Part shown: positions 8,976-19,195 of the stretch, piece after piece
Position numbering within the stretch: position 1 is the stretch's first letter
How the letters are laid out: each line of letters begins with the position of its first letter
Program-made: the position numbers and the translations under genes
The notes under the pieces: generated by a model
What the model was told of the DNA's origin: nothing
Database searches by the model: none
What the model saw: the letters and a program-made list of their open reading frames with translations, nothing else
Source of the DNA: JABMQW01 sp964439935
GTDB taxonomy: Bacteria; Fidelibacterota; Marinisomatia; Marinisomatales; TCS56
Direction: 5' to 3'
NCBI GenBank assembly: GCA_964439935.1
Contig: CAYTPW010000007.1
Coordinates: 98,133 to 162,132 of the forward strand
DNA: 64,000 nucleotides

Positions 8976-10700
8976 GTGACTAAAGATTTCAATCCCCAGT
9001 TCAAGCGCCTCGGTGAAATCCTAATTCACCAGAGCCAGATTACTGAAGCGCAGTTAAACGGTGCTCTGGAAGATCAAAAAGCCACCAATAACAAACTTGG
9101 TGAAATCCTGATCGAAAAAGGATACCTGACCGAGGATGAATTAATCGGTATTTATTCTTTGCAACTCGGCTACCCCCAGGTCAATGAAGAGGAACTTTTC
9201 CTGGCTGATACCACGGTAGTCAAATTGATTCCCGAGGATTTTGCCCGCCAGAATATGGTTATGGCAATTCGCAAGAATGATCGTTCAATCATGGTAGCGA
9301 TGGAAGATCCTGAGGATCTGGCGGGAATTGATGCCCTGAAACGGTTGACGAAATTGAATCCGGAAGTGTATGTTGCCGGGCCATCAGCCTTGAACCGGGC
9401 GATGGATGAATTATACGCCCGCATCAAACAATCCGGTGAAGTCGAGGAGGTACTTGAGGGTATAACAGTGATCTCAGGGGATGAGGATAATCAGGAGGAG
9501 GTCGATCTTTCCCCGGATAAGGTATCCAAAGAGGATGCCCCGATCGTCCGACTGGTCAATATGATTCTAATGGAGGCGATTCAGGAGCGGGCAACAGATA
9601 TCCATATTGAACCGCAGCGGAACCAGGTAGTGGTGCGGATCAGGATCGATGGTGTATTGCAGATCATCATGTCACCGCCGATTTCTTCGCTCAGCGGTCT
9701 GGTTACCAGGGTCAAAATTCTATCCAACTTAAATATTGCCGAACGACGTCTACCCCAGGATGGACGCTTTACGATCAAAGCGCCGAATCGGGAAATTGAT
9801 GTTCGTGTTTCAGTGCTTCCGACAGTTTTTGGTGAAAAAATCGTATTGCGTTTGCTGGATAAAACCGGGTTTGATTTTACGTTGCGCACACTTGGATTTG
9901 ATGATGACAGTTATGATATTTTTCGCCGTGTGATTAAACAACCCTACGGCATGATCGTTGTCTCAGGTCCGACCGGTTCAGGAAAATCAACTTCACTCTA
10001 CGCCTCCCTGAAAGATATTAAAAATGTGGGAACAAATATTATTACCGTGGAAGATCCGGTCGAGTACCAGTTGGCCGGCATCAGCCAGGTTCAGGTCCAT
10101 GAAACAATCGGACTGACATTCGGAACCAGCCTGCGATCAATTCTACGTCAAGACCCGGATATTCTGTTAATCGGTGAAATCCGCGATACTGAGACCGCCG
10201 ATATATCGGTGAAGTTTTCCCTGACTGGGCATCTGGTGTTTTCAACCGTGCATGCCAATGACGCCGCCTCAACGGTAACCAGGTTGCTAGATATTGGGGT
10301 TAAGCCATTCTTGGTTGGTTCCTGCCTGAATCTGGTGATGGCTCAGCGTCTGGTACGTAAAATTTGTCCCCATTGTAAGGAAGAGTATACACCTTCAACT
10401 AAAACTCTGGAGCGGATCGGTCTCGAATCCGAACGGATCGAAGGTGGCACACTGTTCCGAGGAAAAGGATGTAACAAGTGTCGCAAAACCGGCTATCACG
10501 GGCGGACCGGAATCTTTGAAATTATTCTCATGACACGGGCTATCCGCGGACTGGTTTACGATAATGCCAATGAGGATACAATTCGCCAGAAAGCACTGGA
10601 AGGAGGGATGGTGACCCTCCGCGAAAGCGGTTTGCGTAAAGTGATCGCCGGTATTACCACGACCGATGAAGTGATGCGCTCCACGGTCGAGGAATTTTAA
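8976..10700 (+). CDS. pilB: Type IV pilus / type II secretion assembly ATPase (PilB/GspE)
   Basis: Cytoplasmic hexameric ATPase that drives pilin polymerisation. The 574-residue protein has an N-terminal MshEN/GspE-N domain (about 1-155), then the T2SSE core: Walker A GPTGSGKST at about residues 331-339, an Asp-rich Walker B region with LLIGEIRDTETAD near 397-410, the His-box STVHAND, and a tetracysteine zinc site (CPHC near 463 and CNKC near 500) typical of extension ATPases and absent from PilT. GTG start. The platform gene follows with a TAATG overlap, so translation is coupled. Whether the system is a pilus or a secretion pseudopilus cannot be told from this gene alone. Confidence 0.94.
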   Translation: MTKDFNPQFKRLGEILIHQSQITEAQLNGALEDQKATNNKLGEILIEKGYLTEDELIGIYSLQLGYPQVNEEELFLADTTVVKLIPEDFARQNMVMAIRKNDRSIMVAMEDPEDLAGIDALKRLTKLNPEVYVAGPSALNRAMDELYARIKQSGEVEEVLEGITVISGDEDNQEEVDLSPDKVSKEDAPIVRLVNMILMEAIQERATDIHIEPQRNQVVVRIRIDGVLQIIMSPPISSLSGLVTRVKILSNLNIAERRLPQDGRFTIKAPNREIDVRVSVLPTVFGEKIVLRLLDKTGFDFTLRTLGFDDDSYDIFRRVIKQPYGMIVVSGPTGSGKSTSLYASLKDIKNVGTNIITVEDPVEYQLAGISQVQVHETIGLTFGTSLRSILRQDPDILLIGEIRDTETADISVKFSLTGHLVFSTVHANDAASTVTRLLDIGVKPFLVGSCLNLVMAQRLVRKICPHCKEEYTPSTKTLERIGLESERIEGGTLFRGKGCNKCRKTGYHGRTGIFEIILMTRAIRGLVYDNANEDTIRQKALEGGMVTLRESGLRKVIAGITTTDEVMRSTVEEF

Positions 10701-11947
10701 TGCCCACTTATACTTACCTTACCAAGGATTCCCAGGGTCAGCGCAATGAAGGCGAAATCCGGGCAGGTAGTATCGATGATGCCGCCAAGAAACTGACCAC
10801 CGAAGGTCAGCTGGTTATCCAGCTAAATGAAGTCGATACATCCTGGGACTTTATCGGTCCATTCCTGGATGAGGTATCGTTATCGATCGAGCGGTTCAAA
10901 AACCGGGTTCCCTTGAGTAACCTGGTCTTCTTTACCCGTCAGCTTGCTACCATGTTTTCAGCCGGTCTGACGCTTGAACGCTCCATTCAGGGGCTGGCCA
11001 CTGAAGAAAAACACCCCAAACTGAAAAAAGTATTATTGAGTGTGGCCGACAATATTCGCAAGGGATTGAATCTGTCGGATTCTCTGGCCCGACACCCCGG
11101 TGTTTTCAACAGTCTGTATATTGCCCTGTCAAAAGCTGGCGAGGTGAGTGGAAACCTGCAGGAAATTCTGGATCAGCTGGCGACTTACCTGGAAAATCTG
11201 GATGATACTCGCCGCAAGGTGAAATCCGCAATGACATACCCGGTTTTCATGATGTTGTTCCTCGGCGCAATGATGGGGGGAATGTTTTTGTTTATCATCC
11301 CCATGTTCTCCGATGTCTATTCCCAGCTGGGCGCCGATCTGCCCTATGCAACTCAGCTATTGGTACAGGTCAGTCAATGGTTAAGTGCCAACTTCGGTCG
11401 CATTACTTTTCTTATATTGATTATTATTACAGCATTATGGTTTGTATCAAAAACACGCCGCGGAGGATTTGTTATCGATGCACTTAAATTGAAAACCCCG
11501 ATTTTCGGCGAACTGCTTAACCAATCCATCCTGAATAAGTACGCGAAAACTTTTGGTATTCTACTGGGTGCCGGTGTACCAGTTCTGGAGTCTATGGCTC
11601 TGTTGACTAAAATCGTTGATAATCGCGTTTATGAGGTAGCTGTTGAGGAAAGTTCGGATTATATCCGCGATGGTTTTGACATCAGTACAGCAATGCGGCG
11701 TACGGAGGTTTTCCCCCCGATCATGCTCCAGCTGACCTCCACCGGTGAGGAAACCGGTGAATTGAGCAGCCTGCTGGACCGGGCATCGGATTATTATTAC
11801 AAGCAGGTCAATGCTATGGTTGCCCGGATGACCACCCTGATCGAACCGATCCTGATTCTATTTGTCGGAGCTATTATTGCGCTAATGGTTGTGGTCACTT
11901 ACCTGCCCGTGTTCTATCTTGGAGCCGCTCTCCAATCCGGATTATAG
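10700..11947 (+). CDS. pilC: Inner-membrane platform protein PilC/GspF
   Basis: Polytopic inner-membrane protein that couples the ATPase to pilin extraction and assembly. The 415 residues contain two T2SSF repeats (about 75-195 and 275-400), each with a cytoplasmic helical bundle leading into membrane segments (around residues 175-200, 230-250 and 380-405). Motifs such as FTRQLATMFSAGLTLERS and STGEETGELS are diagnostic. It starts in a TAATG overlap with the ATPase gene and ends in an overlap with the prepilin peptidase gene. No pilT retraction gene is in the window. Confidence 0.94.
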   Translation: MPTYTYLTKDSQGQRNEGEIRAGSIDDAAKKLTTEGQLVIQLNEVDTSWDFIGPFLDEVSLSIERFKNRVPLSNLVFFTRQLATMFSAGLTLERSIQGLATEEKHPKLKKVLLSVADNIRKGLNLSDSLARHPGVFNSLYIALSKAGEVSGNLQEILDQLATYLENLDDTRRKVKSAMTYPVFMMLFLGAMMGGMFLFIIPMFSDVYSQLGADLPYATQLLVQVSQWLSANFGRITFLILIIITALWFVSKTRRGGFVIDALKLKTPIFGELLNQSILNKYAKTFGILLGAGVPVLESMALLTKIVDNRVYEVAVEESSDYIRDGFDISTAMRRTEVFPPIMLQLTSTGEETGELSSLLDRASDYYYKQVNAMVARMTTLIEPILILFVGAIIALMVVVTYLPVFYLGAALQSGL

Positions 11948-12714
11948 TGCACTGGATTATCTTTAGCACTTTTTTTGTGATCGGGACTTTACTTGGCAGT
12001 TTTTTAAACGTTGTCATTTACCGCCTGCCGCGTAGCGAATCAATCGTTAAACCACGGTCCCATTGTCCAAGCTGTAAATCACTAATACCCTGGTACCGGA
12101 ATATTCCCTTGATATCGTATCTGCTACAGCGGGGAAGATGCAGCGACTGCGAACAACCGATTAACTGGCAATATCCGGTTGTTGAACTCTTAACCGGTCT
12201 AGCTTGGGGTTGGGCTTTTTCAACACATGCTATACCAGCAGCACTATTTATGGCATCTTTGGCATCTGTTCTGCTAGCAATTGCGTGGATCGATGGCCGA
12301 CACCTGCTGATTCCACTGGCACTTTCAGCGACCGCATTACTGATTGTGATCATAGCGCTGATTATTAATATCATACCCTGGCAAAGCGCTTTCTATGGCG
12401 CCATGGTGGGGATTGGTATGCCGGCTTTGGTTATGGGTGGTATGTACCTATCAACCAGACGTTATGGGATGGGATTTGGCGATTTGCACCTGGGATTGAT
12501 CCTGGGGCTGTGGCTGGGTCCGTATAAAATGGTTGCTACCTTGTTATTTGCCTCGCTGCTGGTGATAATCGTTTGGATTGGTCTATCCTTGAGAACCGGA
12601 TGGGACCGCAACCGCTCATTACCTTTCGCTCCTTATTTGATAATTAGCAGTTTCTTTGTGTACATTACAGGTTATTATCAAAGCGATTTTATTGAAGGAA
12701 TATTGTTCATTTAG
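11947..12714 (+). CDS. pilD: Prepilin peptidase / N-methyltransferase (A24)
   Basis: Integral membrane aspartic protease that cleaves prepilin leaders and methylates the new N-terminus. The 255 residues include the cytoplasmic N-terminal domain with a tetracysteine zinc motif (HCPSC near 39-43 and RCSDC near 62-66, needed for methylation), and both catalytic Asp sites: WIDGRHLLIP near residue 116 and the GxGD-type GMGFGDLHL near 175. GTG start, overlapping the platform gene. The absence of any complete pilin gene in the window means its substrates are encoded elsewhere, apart from the probable PilX-like protein at position 1. Confidence 0.94.
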   Translation: MHWIIFSTFFVIGTLLGSFLNVVIYRLPRSESIVKPRSHCPSCKSLIPWYRNIPLISYLLQRGRCSDCEQPINWQYPVVELLTGLAWGWAFSTHAIPAALFMASLASVLLAIAWIDGRHLLIPLALSATALLIVIIALIINIIPWQSAFYGAMVGIGMPALVMGGMYLSTRRYGMGFGDLHLGLILGLWLGPYKMVATLLFASLLVIIVWIGLSLRTGWDRNRSLPFAPYLIISSFFVYITGYYQSDFIEGILFI

Positions 12715-12730
12715 TCAAGATGGAAACTCA

Positions 12731-15700
12731 ATGTTGAATACGGTAAAAGTACTGATTGTTTTACTCCTCGCAATACTGATGGTTCAGGCCAGTAATGTAC
12801 CACAGGAAAATGAAATAGCGCATAATGGTTTTTCGGTTTCCGGTCATTCGGCGACTGGAATCTCGATTGAATTTGAACTCCCATACTATGAGCTTCAGGA
12901 GGTCACCGAATTTGGCGGTATGTATCATAAACTGTATGTTCCGGATGCCGGTACAATGGTAAATGCCGGCGAACCGTATTTACCCAGTGTTTCGACACTC
13001 TACGCAGCTAAACCAGGCAGTAATTATTCCGTTTCTGTCAGGATCCTGGAATCAGAGATAATTCGTAATGTCGATTTAATACCGCATCAAGGCTGGCAGC
13101 CAAGTGAGGAAAGTGCACTATTATCCCTCAACCGCAATTCCGATGTTTATTTCAGTAATAGTTTCCCGCAGGAAAATGCAATTGTATCCTCACCCATGGT
13201 GATGCGTGATCTCCATCTGGTTCAGGTATCATTTACGCCATTTATTTATTATCCGTTAACACAAAATTTGGAAGTTATAACCAAGGTATCGCTGGAATTA
13301 ATTGAATCGGGAACTGCTAATGCCGGTTTTGCCCCGGCCAAACGCTCATTGGCGTTCGAACCACTCTATCGTGCTCTGGTAGTCAATTATGATCAATACA
13401 TGCTGGATATCCCGTATCAAAAACCGTCGATTCTGTATATTCTGCCCACAAATGTCAGCCAAATTCTGCCAACGGTCAATATGTTACTGGATTGGCGGGA
13501 ACGAGCTGGTTATGAGGTACATCAGGTATCGACAGCCACAACAGGCACGCAGGCTGCCAGTATAAAGACCTATATTAATACTGCCTATACAACATGGAAT
13601 AATCCACCGGAACATGTTACTCTGGTGGGAGATGCTTCCGGTTCATTTGCCATCCCAACCTGGGGTGATACCTGGAGCGGCTATCACGGGGATGGCGACC
13701 ATCCCTATGCCCAATTGGTCGGGAATGACATATTACCCGAGGTATTTCTTGGGCGTATCTCATTTGAAACGACCACAGAACTGGGGACGATCATCGGTAA
13801 AACGCTGCAATACGAAACAAATCCGTATATGAATGAAGACTGGTTTAATCGTGCATTACTGGTTTCGGACTCAAGTCCATCCGGAATATCAACGATTATC
13901 ACCAATGAATATGTCCGCATGCTGATGGAAAATGAAGGTTATAACGATATTCGTACTTTATATAGCAACAATTATAATGATCCTACCGCTGCCCAAATGC
14001 GTGCGGAACTTAATGATGGTATGACTTTCTTTAATTATCGCGGCTACTATGGTGTCAGCGGATTTTCTACCAGTGATGTAAATATGTTGACCAACGGCTT
14101 TAAACTTCCGGTCATGACTATCCTAACCTGTGGAACCGGCTCTTTTGGCTCCGGTACCTCTCTGGCTGAAGCCTGTATCAGAGCCGGAAATGCCAGTAAT
14201 CCCAAAGGAGCCGTGGCGGCTGTTGGAACAGCCACACTGGGTACCCATACCATGTTCAATAACTGCGTTTCAATGGGTTTTTACCGCGGTGTATTTTCAG
14301 AGGGCATTGAAACAGCCGGTGCTGCCCTGATGCGGGGTAAATTACAGTTGTATCTAACTTATCCGACCAATCCCAGTCATTACGTTGAAATATTTTCGCA
14401 TTGGAACAGCTTAATGGGGGATTCAGCCCTGCGGATGTGGACCGATATGCCACAACGAATATCAGTTTCGGTTCCAGCGGCCATTCCATTGGGCTCAAAT
14501 TATCTACCGGTTGAGGTTACCACCTTGATAGGTGGTCTTCCCGTAGTAGATGCCCTGGTTACAATTCGAAAAGGAACGAATGAAATATTCGAATCGACCC
14601 TAACGGGTAATGATGGAAAAGTAGAATTACCTGTCACCTCTCTGTTGTCCGGTCCCATCGATATTACAGTTACTAAAAAGAATCATTTGTCTTACCAATC
14701 TACGATTTTGCTGTCGAATCCTGTTGAAAATATCAATATAGCACAACTGCCGATAATAATTAACGATGACAACACGGGTGAATCTCAGGGAAATGGTGAT
14801 GGCCTGCTCAATCCCGGTGAACGGATCGAATGCCTAGTGTTGCTTCAGAATTACGGTTCAAGCGATGTTCAACAGGTCTCAGCCAAGCTGCTGACGGAAA
14901 GTAATGCGGTAACAATGGTGCAAGACAGCCTGTTTTTCGGCGATATTGCTGCCGGAGTTACCAATGCCAGCGCCGGTTATTTCATATTTGAATTGGCCGC
15001 CGGCCTGGGTGATGCTCTGGACCTGGGACTGGTAGTTTCCATCTCCGATTCAGCCGATAATCATTGGACCGGCAATCTAAATCTGGCAGTTACAGGTGGT
15101 AGTATTTCTGCGGTTGGGGTGCAGGTCTTGGTGGTAGGGGGCGTACTGGATCCTGGGGAATTGGCGGATATGCAGATAATGCTGAAAAACACCGGCCAGA
15201 TCGAAGCGACAAACGTAACCGGAACACTCGCGTCGCCGGCGAGTGGGTTGAGAATTATTGATGACCAGGGTTCATGGGGAACGATTCCAGTAGGTATGAT
15301 CGTTAATAACAGCAGTAATCCTTTTTCCGTTGATGCTGATAATGACTTAATACCCGGAACAATAGTAAACCTTACCCTGAGATTAATAGCCGGTGATGGC
15401 TCGGATTACACCTCAATTATTCCTTTTGAGGTTGGTTTACCGGATATTTACGATCCCACCGGTCCGGACGCTTATGGTTATTACATTTATGATTCAGGTG
15501 ATTTGCTCTATTCAAATTCTCCGTTCTTTGATTGGATTGAAATTAATCCATCGCTGGGTGGACCAGGGAGCGACACCTATTTGTATGACAGTGGAAATAA
15601 TTCTGATGATGTAACCACGATTACATTACCATTCAATTTCAGGATGTACGGAATTAATTACAATGAAATCACTGTTTGCAGTAACGGTTGGATCGGGATG

Positions 15701-16342
15701 GGATCCTCCCAGGCAGCTTCGTTCAGAAATTATCCGATCCCAGGTGCGGCAGGTCCATCGCCAATGATCGCTGCTTTCTGGGATGATCTGAAAACAACTT
15801 ATGGCGGAAAAGTTTATTCGTGGTACGATACAGATCGGAATCAATATATTGTTGAATGGTCCGGTGTGCGGACTTATTACAATAATGATGTTGAATCGTT
15901 TCAGGTCATTTTGCGTGATCCGCAGTATTATTTTACTCCGACTGGAGATGGAGAAATTGTAATCCAGTATCTGGATTTTAATAACACCTCCCAGACCACG
16001 TCAAGTGCTACAAACCATGGCAATTACTCGACAATCGGGATTGAAGATCATACCGGGACGGTCGGCCTGCAGTACTCTTTTGCCAATCAATGGGCGCCAA
16101 CGGCAATGGCGTTACAGGATTGCACTGCTATATTGGTTACCACCAAAGGTAGCCTGGTGCGTCTGCGTGGTGATATTAATAACGATCGTGCCCTGGATGT
16201 TTTTGATATAATTGGTCTGATTGATTATATACTCGAGGGAAATCCGGGATCGATAAATCCTTACCTGGCTGATGTTAATGACGACGGTATTGTCAACGTA
16301 CTCGATATGATTTCGGTTGTGCAAACCGTCATGCAATATTAA
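12731..16342 (+). CDS. C25 (gingipain-family) secreted protein with dockerin
   Basis: The start is ATG 12731, giving a signal peptide; an in-frame start at 12656 lies inside pilD and would bury the signal. The ~1203-residue protein has a C25-type propeptide, a caspase-like C25 domain (about residues 230-590, with HVTLVGDASG and a Cys at about 467 in ILTCGTGSF), Ig-like/CARDB domains, a beta domain that is also present in the C25 protein at 27755, and at the C-terminus two dockerin-type Ca2+ repeats (DINNDRALDVFD and DVNDDGIVNVLD). The expected catalytic His (GHG) is replaced: the site reads NYRGYYG with Tyr 439. There is no YPNPFN sorting domain, unlike its paralogue. It may be a divergent or inactive peptidase displayed through the dockerin. 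Confidence 0.8.
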   Translation: MLNTVKVLIVLLLAILMVQASNVPQENEIAHNGFSVSGHSATGISIEFELPYYELQEVTEFGGMYHKLYVPDAGTMVNAGEPYLPSVSTLYAAKPGSNYSVSVRILESEIIRNVDLIPHQGWQPSEESALLSLNRNSDVYFSNSFPQENAIVSSPMVMRDLHLVQVSFTPFIYYPLTQNLEVITKVSLELIESGTANAGFAPAKRSLAFEPLYRALVVNYDQYMLDIPYQKPSILYILPTNVSQILPTVNMLLDWRERAGYEVHQVSTATTGTQAASIKTYINTAYTTWNNPPEHVTLVGDASGSFAIPTWGDTWSGYHGDGDHPYAQLVGNDILPEVFLGRISFETTTELGTIIGKTLQYETNPYMNEDWFNRALLVSDSSPSGISTIITNEYVRMLMENEGYNDIRTLYSNNYNDPTAAQMRAELNDGMTFFNYRGYYGVSGFSTSDVNMLTNGFKLPVMTILTCGTGSFGSGTSLAEACIRAGNASNPKGAVAAVGTATLGTHTMFNNCVSMGFYRGVFSEGIETAGAALMRGKLQLYLTYPTNPSHYVEIFSHWNSLMGDSALRMWTDMPQRISVSVPAAIPLGSNYLPVEVTTLIGGLPVVDALVTIRKGTNEIFESTLTGNDGKVELPVTSLLSGPIDITVTKKNHLSYQSTILLSNPVENINIAQLPIIINDDNTGESQGNGDGLLNPGERIECLVLLQNYGSSDVQQVSAKLLTESNAVTMVQDSLFFGDIAAGVTNASAGYFIFELAAGLGDALDLGLVVSISDSADNHWTGNLNLAVTGGSISAVGVQVLVVGGVLDPGELADMQIMLKNTGQIEATNVTGTLASPASGLRIIDDQGSWGTIPVGMIVNNSSNPFSVDADNDLIPGTIVNLTLRLIAGDGSDYTSIIPFEVGLPDIYDPTGPDAYGYYIYDSGDLLYSNSPFFDWIEINPSLGGPGSDTYLYDSGNNSDDVTTITLPFNFRMYGINYNEITVCSNGWIGMGSSQAASFRNYPIPGAAGPSPMIAAFWDDLKTTYGGKVYSWYDTDRNQYIVEWSGVRTYYNNDVESFQVILRDPQYYFTPTGDGEIVIQYLDFNNTSQTTSSATNHGNYSTIGIEDHTGTVGLQYSFANQWAPTAMALQDCTAILVTTKGSLVRLRGDINNDRALDVFDIIGLIDYILEGNPGSINPYLADVNDDGIVNVLDMISVVQTVMQY

Positions 16343-16380
16343 GCATCAGTTTGATTTAGGCATGGTCATCGATATTTAAA

Positions 16381-17568
16381 ATGGTGCCAGCATTACTACC
16401 TATCGCGGTGTTGTTGACGGTAGTAGTTATCCTGCTGGTTCTTGGATTAGTCGAGTTTCAGAATCACCAGCGAGTCCTGGATGCAATTCCACTTCGCATC
16501 CACATAAATGGAACCAGGGGAAAATCCAGCGTGACACGGCTGGTAGCAGCCGGTCTGCGTGCAGGCGGTCTGAAGACTTTTGCCAAGACTACCGGGACAG
16601 CTCCCCGAGTGATCGATAGTGGCGGGATGGATCATATCATACACCGCCTGCGGAAACCATCGATTGGAGAACAGGTTCGCCTAATGCGTTTCTTCGCACG
16701 TGAAAAACCTGATGCTGTCGTGATGGAATGCATGGCGGTCCAACCGCAGTACCAATGGATATCTGAACAACAGATGGTAAAATCTCAGATAGGCGTTATA
16801 ACTAATGTACGACCGGATCACCTGGATGAGATGGGGCCGACAACCGAGGATATTGCCTACTCTCTTGGCAATACGATTCCCCCTAACGGTACTTTTATTA
16901 CAGCTGAAACAGAATATCTTCCTCAATTGGCGGCAATCAGTAAAGCACGAAACAGTGCTTGTGTGACAATCGACGAAAGCGCAGTTACCCGGGAAGATCT
17001 ACATCGTTTTAACTACCTTGAACATCCCCAAAATGTATCCCTGGCACTGGAGGTTTGCCAGACTGCGGGAGTCGACCGCAAGACAGCCCTGGATGGGATG
17101 GTCACCGTTCAACCTGATCTGGGTGCATTGGTGGTTTGGAAATTAAGATTCAATGAAGCAGGGGTTTCCTTTATTAACAGCATGTCTGCTAACGATCCGG
17201 TCTCGACCCTGAATATATGGGAATTTGTGATTGACCGCTACCCGGTTGAAGGTGACATTTGTGTATTTTTAAATACTAGAGATGACCGCTATTACCGTAC
17301 CAAGCAATTACTTCAAATGACCATGGAGCATATTAAACCGGACCGATTTGTAGTCCGGGGTGAAAAAATACGAACCCAGATCCGGCATCTCCAGCATTAC
17401 TCGCCGGATACCAAGGTTAATATTATTAGACCGGAAGCGCCTTACGACCAGGTGATTGATGCATTCCGAACATTGCGACACGACTCAATGATCTATGCAA
17501 TTGGGAATCAGGTCGGTGCCGGACAGAAAATAATCGATCGAATTCGTGACTACCGGCAACAGATATAA
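16381..17568 (+). CDS. pgsB: Poly-gamma-glutamate synthase PgsB
   Basis: Mur-ligase-like amide ligase that polymerises glutamate through the gamma-carboxyl group at the cytoplasmic face of the membrane. 395 residues: an N-terminal membrane helix (about 5-25) as in PgsB/CapB, the P-loop INGTRGKSSVTRL at about residues 42-54, VMECMAVQPQYQW, and TNVRPDHLDEMG near 140-152, all conserved in PgsB. It starts 38 bp after the preceding gene ends, and pgsC and pgsW follow, completing the synthase membrane complex. Confidence 0.93.
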   Translation: MVPALLPIAVLLTVVVILLVLGLVEFQNHQRVLDAIPLRIHINGTRGKSSVTRLVAAGLRAGGLKTFAKTTGTAPRVIDSGGMDHIIHRLRKPSIGEQVRLMRFFAREKPDAVVMECMAVQPQYQWISEQQMVKSQIGVITNVRPDHLDEMGPTTEDIAYSLGNTIPPNGTFITAETEYLPQLAAISKARNSACVTIDESAVTREDLHRFNYLEHPQNVSLALEVCQTAGVDRKTALDGMVTVQPDLGALVVWKLRFNEAGVSFINSMSANDPVSTLNIWEFVIDRYPVEGDICVFLNTRDDRYYRTKQLLQMTMEHIKPDRFVVRGEKIRTQIRHLQHYSPDTKVNIIRPEAPYDQVIDAFRTLRHDSMIYAIGNQVGAGQKIIDRIRDYRQQI

Positions 17569-17604
17569 TGCGAAACCCGATTCGGAAAAGTTGGTCAATC
17601 AATC

Positions 17605-18048
17605 ATGATTGAGATTACAATCGGACTGGGCATTGCTCTGAGTTTGCTGTTATCGGAAAGTCTTGGAGTGACCGCTGGCGGGATCATTGTCCCGGGTTAT
17701 ATTGCCCTGTATTTACATCAACCGTTGCAGATTGTGATTACCTTTGTTGTCGCATTGATCGTAGTTGGTATCATCAAACTGGCCAGTCAATACATGTTCA
17801 TTTATGGTAAGCGCCGGATGGTCCTGGCACTGATCCTCGGTTTTCTTGGTGGTTATATATCACGAAATTTCATCTTTTCACCAATTGACAATTTGTCCCT
17901 GGCTGTTATTGGTAATATTATCCCCGGATTGATTGCCAGTTGGATGGACCGCCAGGGGATAATCCGGACAATAGCGGTGGTGATCATAACTGCAGTGATT
18001 GTAAAACTGGCAGTCATGTTGATCTCGGGGGGTGTTATAAATGTCTGA
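17605..18048 (+). CDS. pgsC: Poly-gamma-glutamate biosynthesis protein PgsC
   Basis: A 147-residue, almost entirely hydrophobic protein with 4-5 membrane segments and the PgsC N-terminus (TIGLGIALSLLLSESLGVTA, GGIIVPGY). PgsC forms a membrane complex with PgsB and is essential for polymer synthesis. It lies 37 bp after pgsB and overlaps pgsW by 8 bp. Confidence 0.92.
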   Translation: MIEITIGLGIALSLLLSESLGVTAGGIIVPGYIALYLHQPLQIVITFVVALIVVGIIKLASQYMFIYGKRRMVLALILGFLGGYISRNFIFSPIDNLSLAVIGNIIPGLIASWMDRQGIIRTIAVVIITAVIVKLAVMLISGGVINV

Positions 18049-19195
18049 TAAGCGCGGCCCAGACCTGTTTCGACCTACAATCCAGAAAACATCGACCCTG
18101 GTGCTGATGGCCCTGGCAGGATTGCTGTGTTATTCGGCAGCTGTATTGTCCAAAGTATTAATAATCTCCGACTCCTACGAGACCAAATTGGAAGCAGCCC
18201 ACCAGATGCAGGCTGCCATGGAACATCTGAAATCAGGTCGGATGGAAGCCGGTATCTTCATGGACCCGGAAAACGATCCCAATGAAACCGGTCTGGTTGG
18301 TACACAGTTCAGTCTGATAACTACTGATGAAGGTGACCTTGATTCCAAACTTACCACCCTGGATCCGAATTTTGCTGCGGCAATTGTTGAATTATTTACC
18401 CGGGCCGATTTGACCGCCGGTGATACAATTGCGGTTCTTTTTACCGGTTCCATGCCCGGGGGAAATATGGCAGTATTGATTGCCTGTGATGTGATGGATA
18501 TTCATCCTGTGGTAATCACTTCACTGGGGGCTTCTCAGTGGGGTGCCAACCTGCCCGATTTTACCTGGCTTGATATGGAACGAATCCTGTTTGAGGAAGG
18601 TTACTCCAACAGCCGATCAATCGCTGCCTCGATTGGTGGACGAAATGATATGGGCCGCTTGCTTAGTCCCAGTGGACGGCAGATGCTCCTGGATAATGTA
18701 ACTTCCCATGGAATTGAAGTAATTCGGGAAGACAGTCTTGGAGCCAGTGTTAACCGAAGAATGGTATTACTCGGATCAACCTTGTCAATCCAGAGATATT
18801 CGGCTTTTGTGAATGTCGGTGGCGGGGTGGCCAGCCTGGGAACCAGCTTCAATCATAAATTATTGCCACCAGGAGTTGTTCGGCGTCGGGATGTTGAATC
18901 GATTACGCGTAGTGGGGGTATTGATGGTACACTGGTCCACTTTGCCCGTCAGAATATTCCCGTGGTGCATATTCTGAATATCCAGGCACTCACCGGACAA
19001 TTGGGGATGCCCTACGCACCTATACCGCTACCGGAGATTGGCCGTGGTGATTTGTATGCCGAGCAACGTTATAACCTGCTGGTAACAACGATCTGTCTGA
19101 TAATTGTAGTCGGAATGGTCGCCTATATCGGTTACCGCAGTCATCAACAAATCAAAGCGAGAATGGAACAACATGAACCGGATTCAGTTATCTAA
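18041..19195 (+). CDS. pgsW: Poly-gamma-glutamate system protein PgsW
   Basis: 384 residues with a membrane helix near each end (about 17-37 and 347-368) and a large extracytoplasmic domain. The Gly-rich motifs VLFTGSMPGGNMAVLIA (near 130-146), TSLGASQWG and FVNVGGGVASLG match the PgsW family found next to pgsBC in Gram-negative bacteria that lack PgsA/CapA. The biochemical role of PgsW is not established; the company it keeps suggests a part in polymer handling at the membrane. It overlaps the next gene by 23 bp. Confidence 0.87.
   Translation: MSDKRGPDLFRPTIQKTSTLVLMALAGLLCYSAAVLSKVLIISDSYETKLEAAHQMQAAMEHLKSGRMEAGIFMDPENDPNETGLVGTQFSLITTDEGDLDSKLTTLDPNFAAAIVELFTRADLTAGDTIAVLFTGSMPGGNMAVLIACDVMDIHPVVITSLGASQWGANLPDFTWLDMERILFEEGYSNSRSIAASIGGRNDMGRLLSPSGRQMLLDNVTSHGIEVIREDSLGASVNRRMVLLGSTLSIQRYSAFVNVGGGVASLGTSFNHKLLPPGVVRRRDVESITRSGGIDGTLVHFARQNIPVVHILNIQALTGQLGMPYAPIPLPEIGRGDLYAEQRYNLLVTTICLIIVVGMVAYIGYRSHQQIKARMEQHEPDSVI

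Noticed and set aside
12656..12730. Longer N-terminus for the dockerin C25 protein
   Set aside because: It would lie within pilD and bury an otherwise normal signal peptide that begins at ATG 12731.
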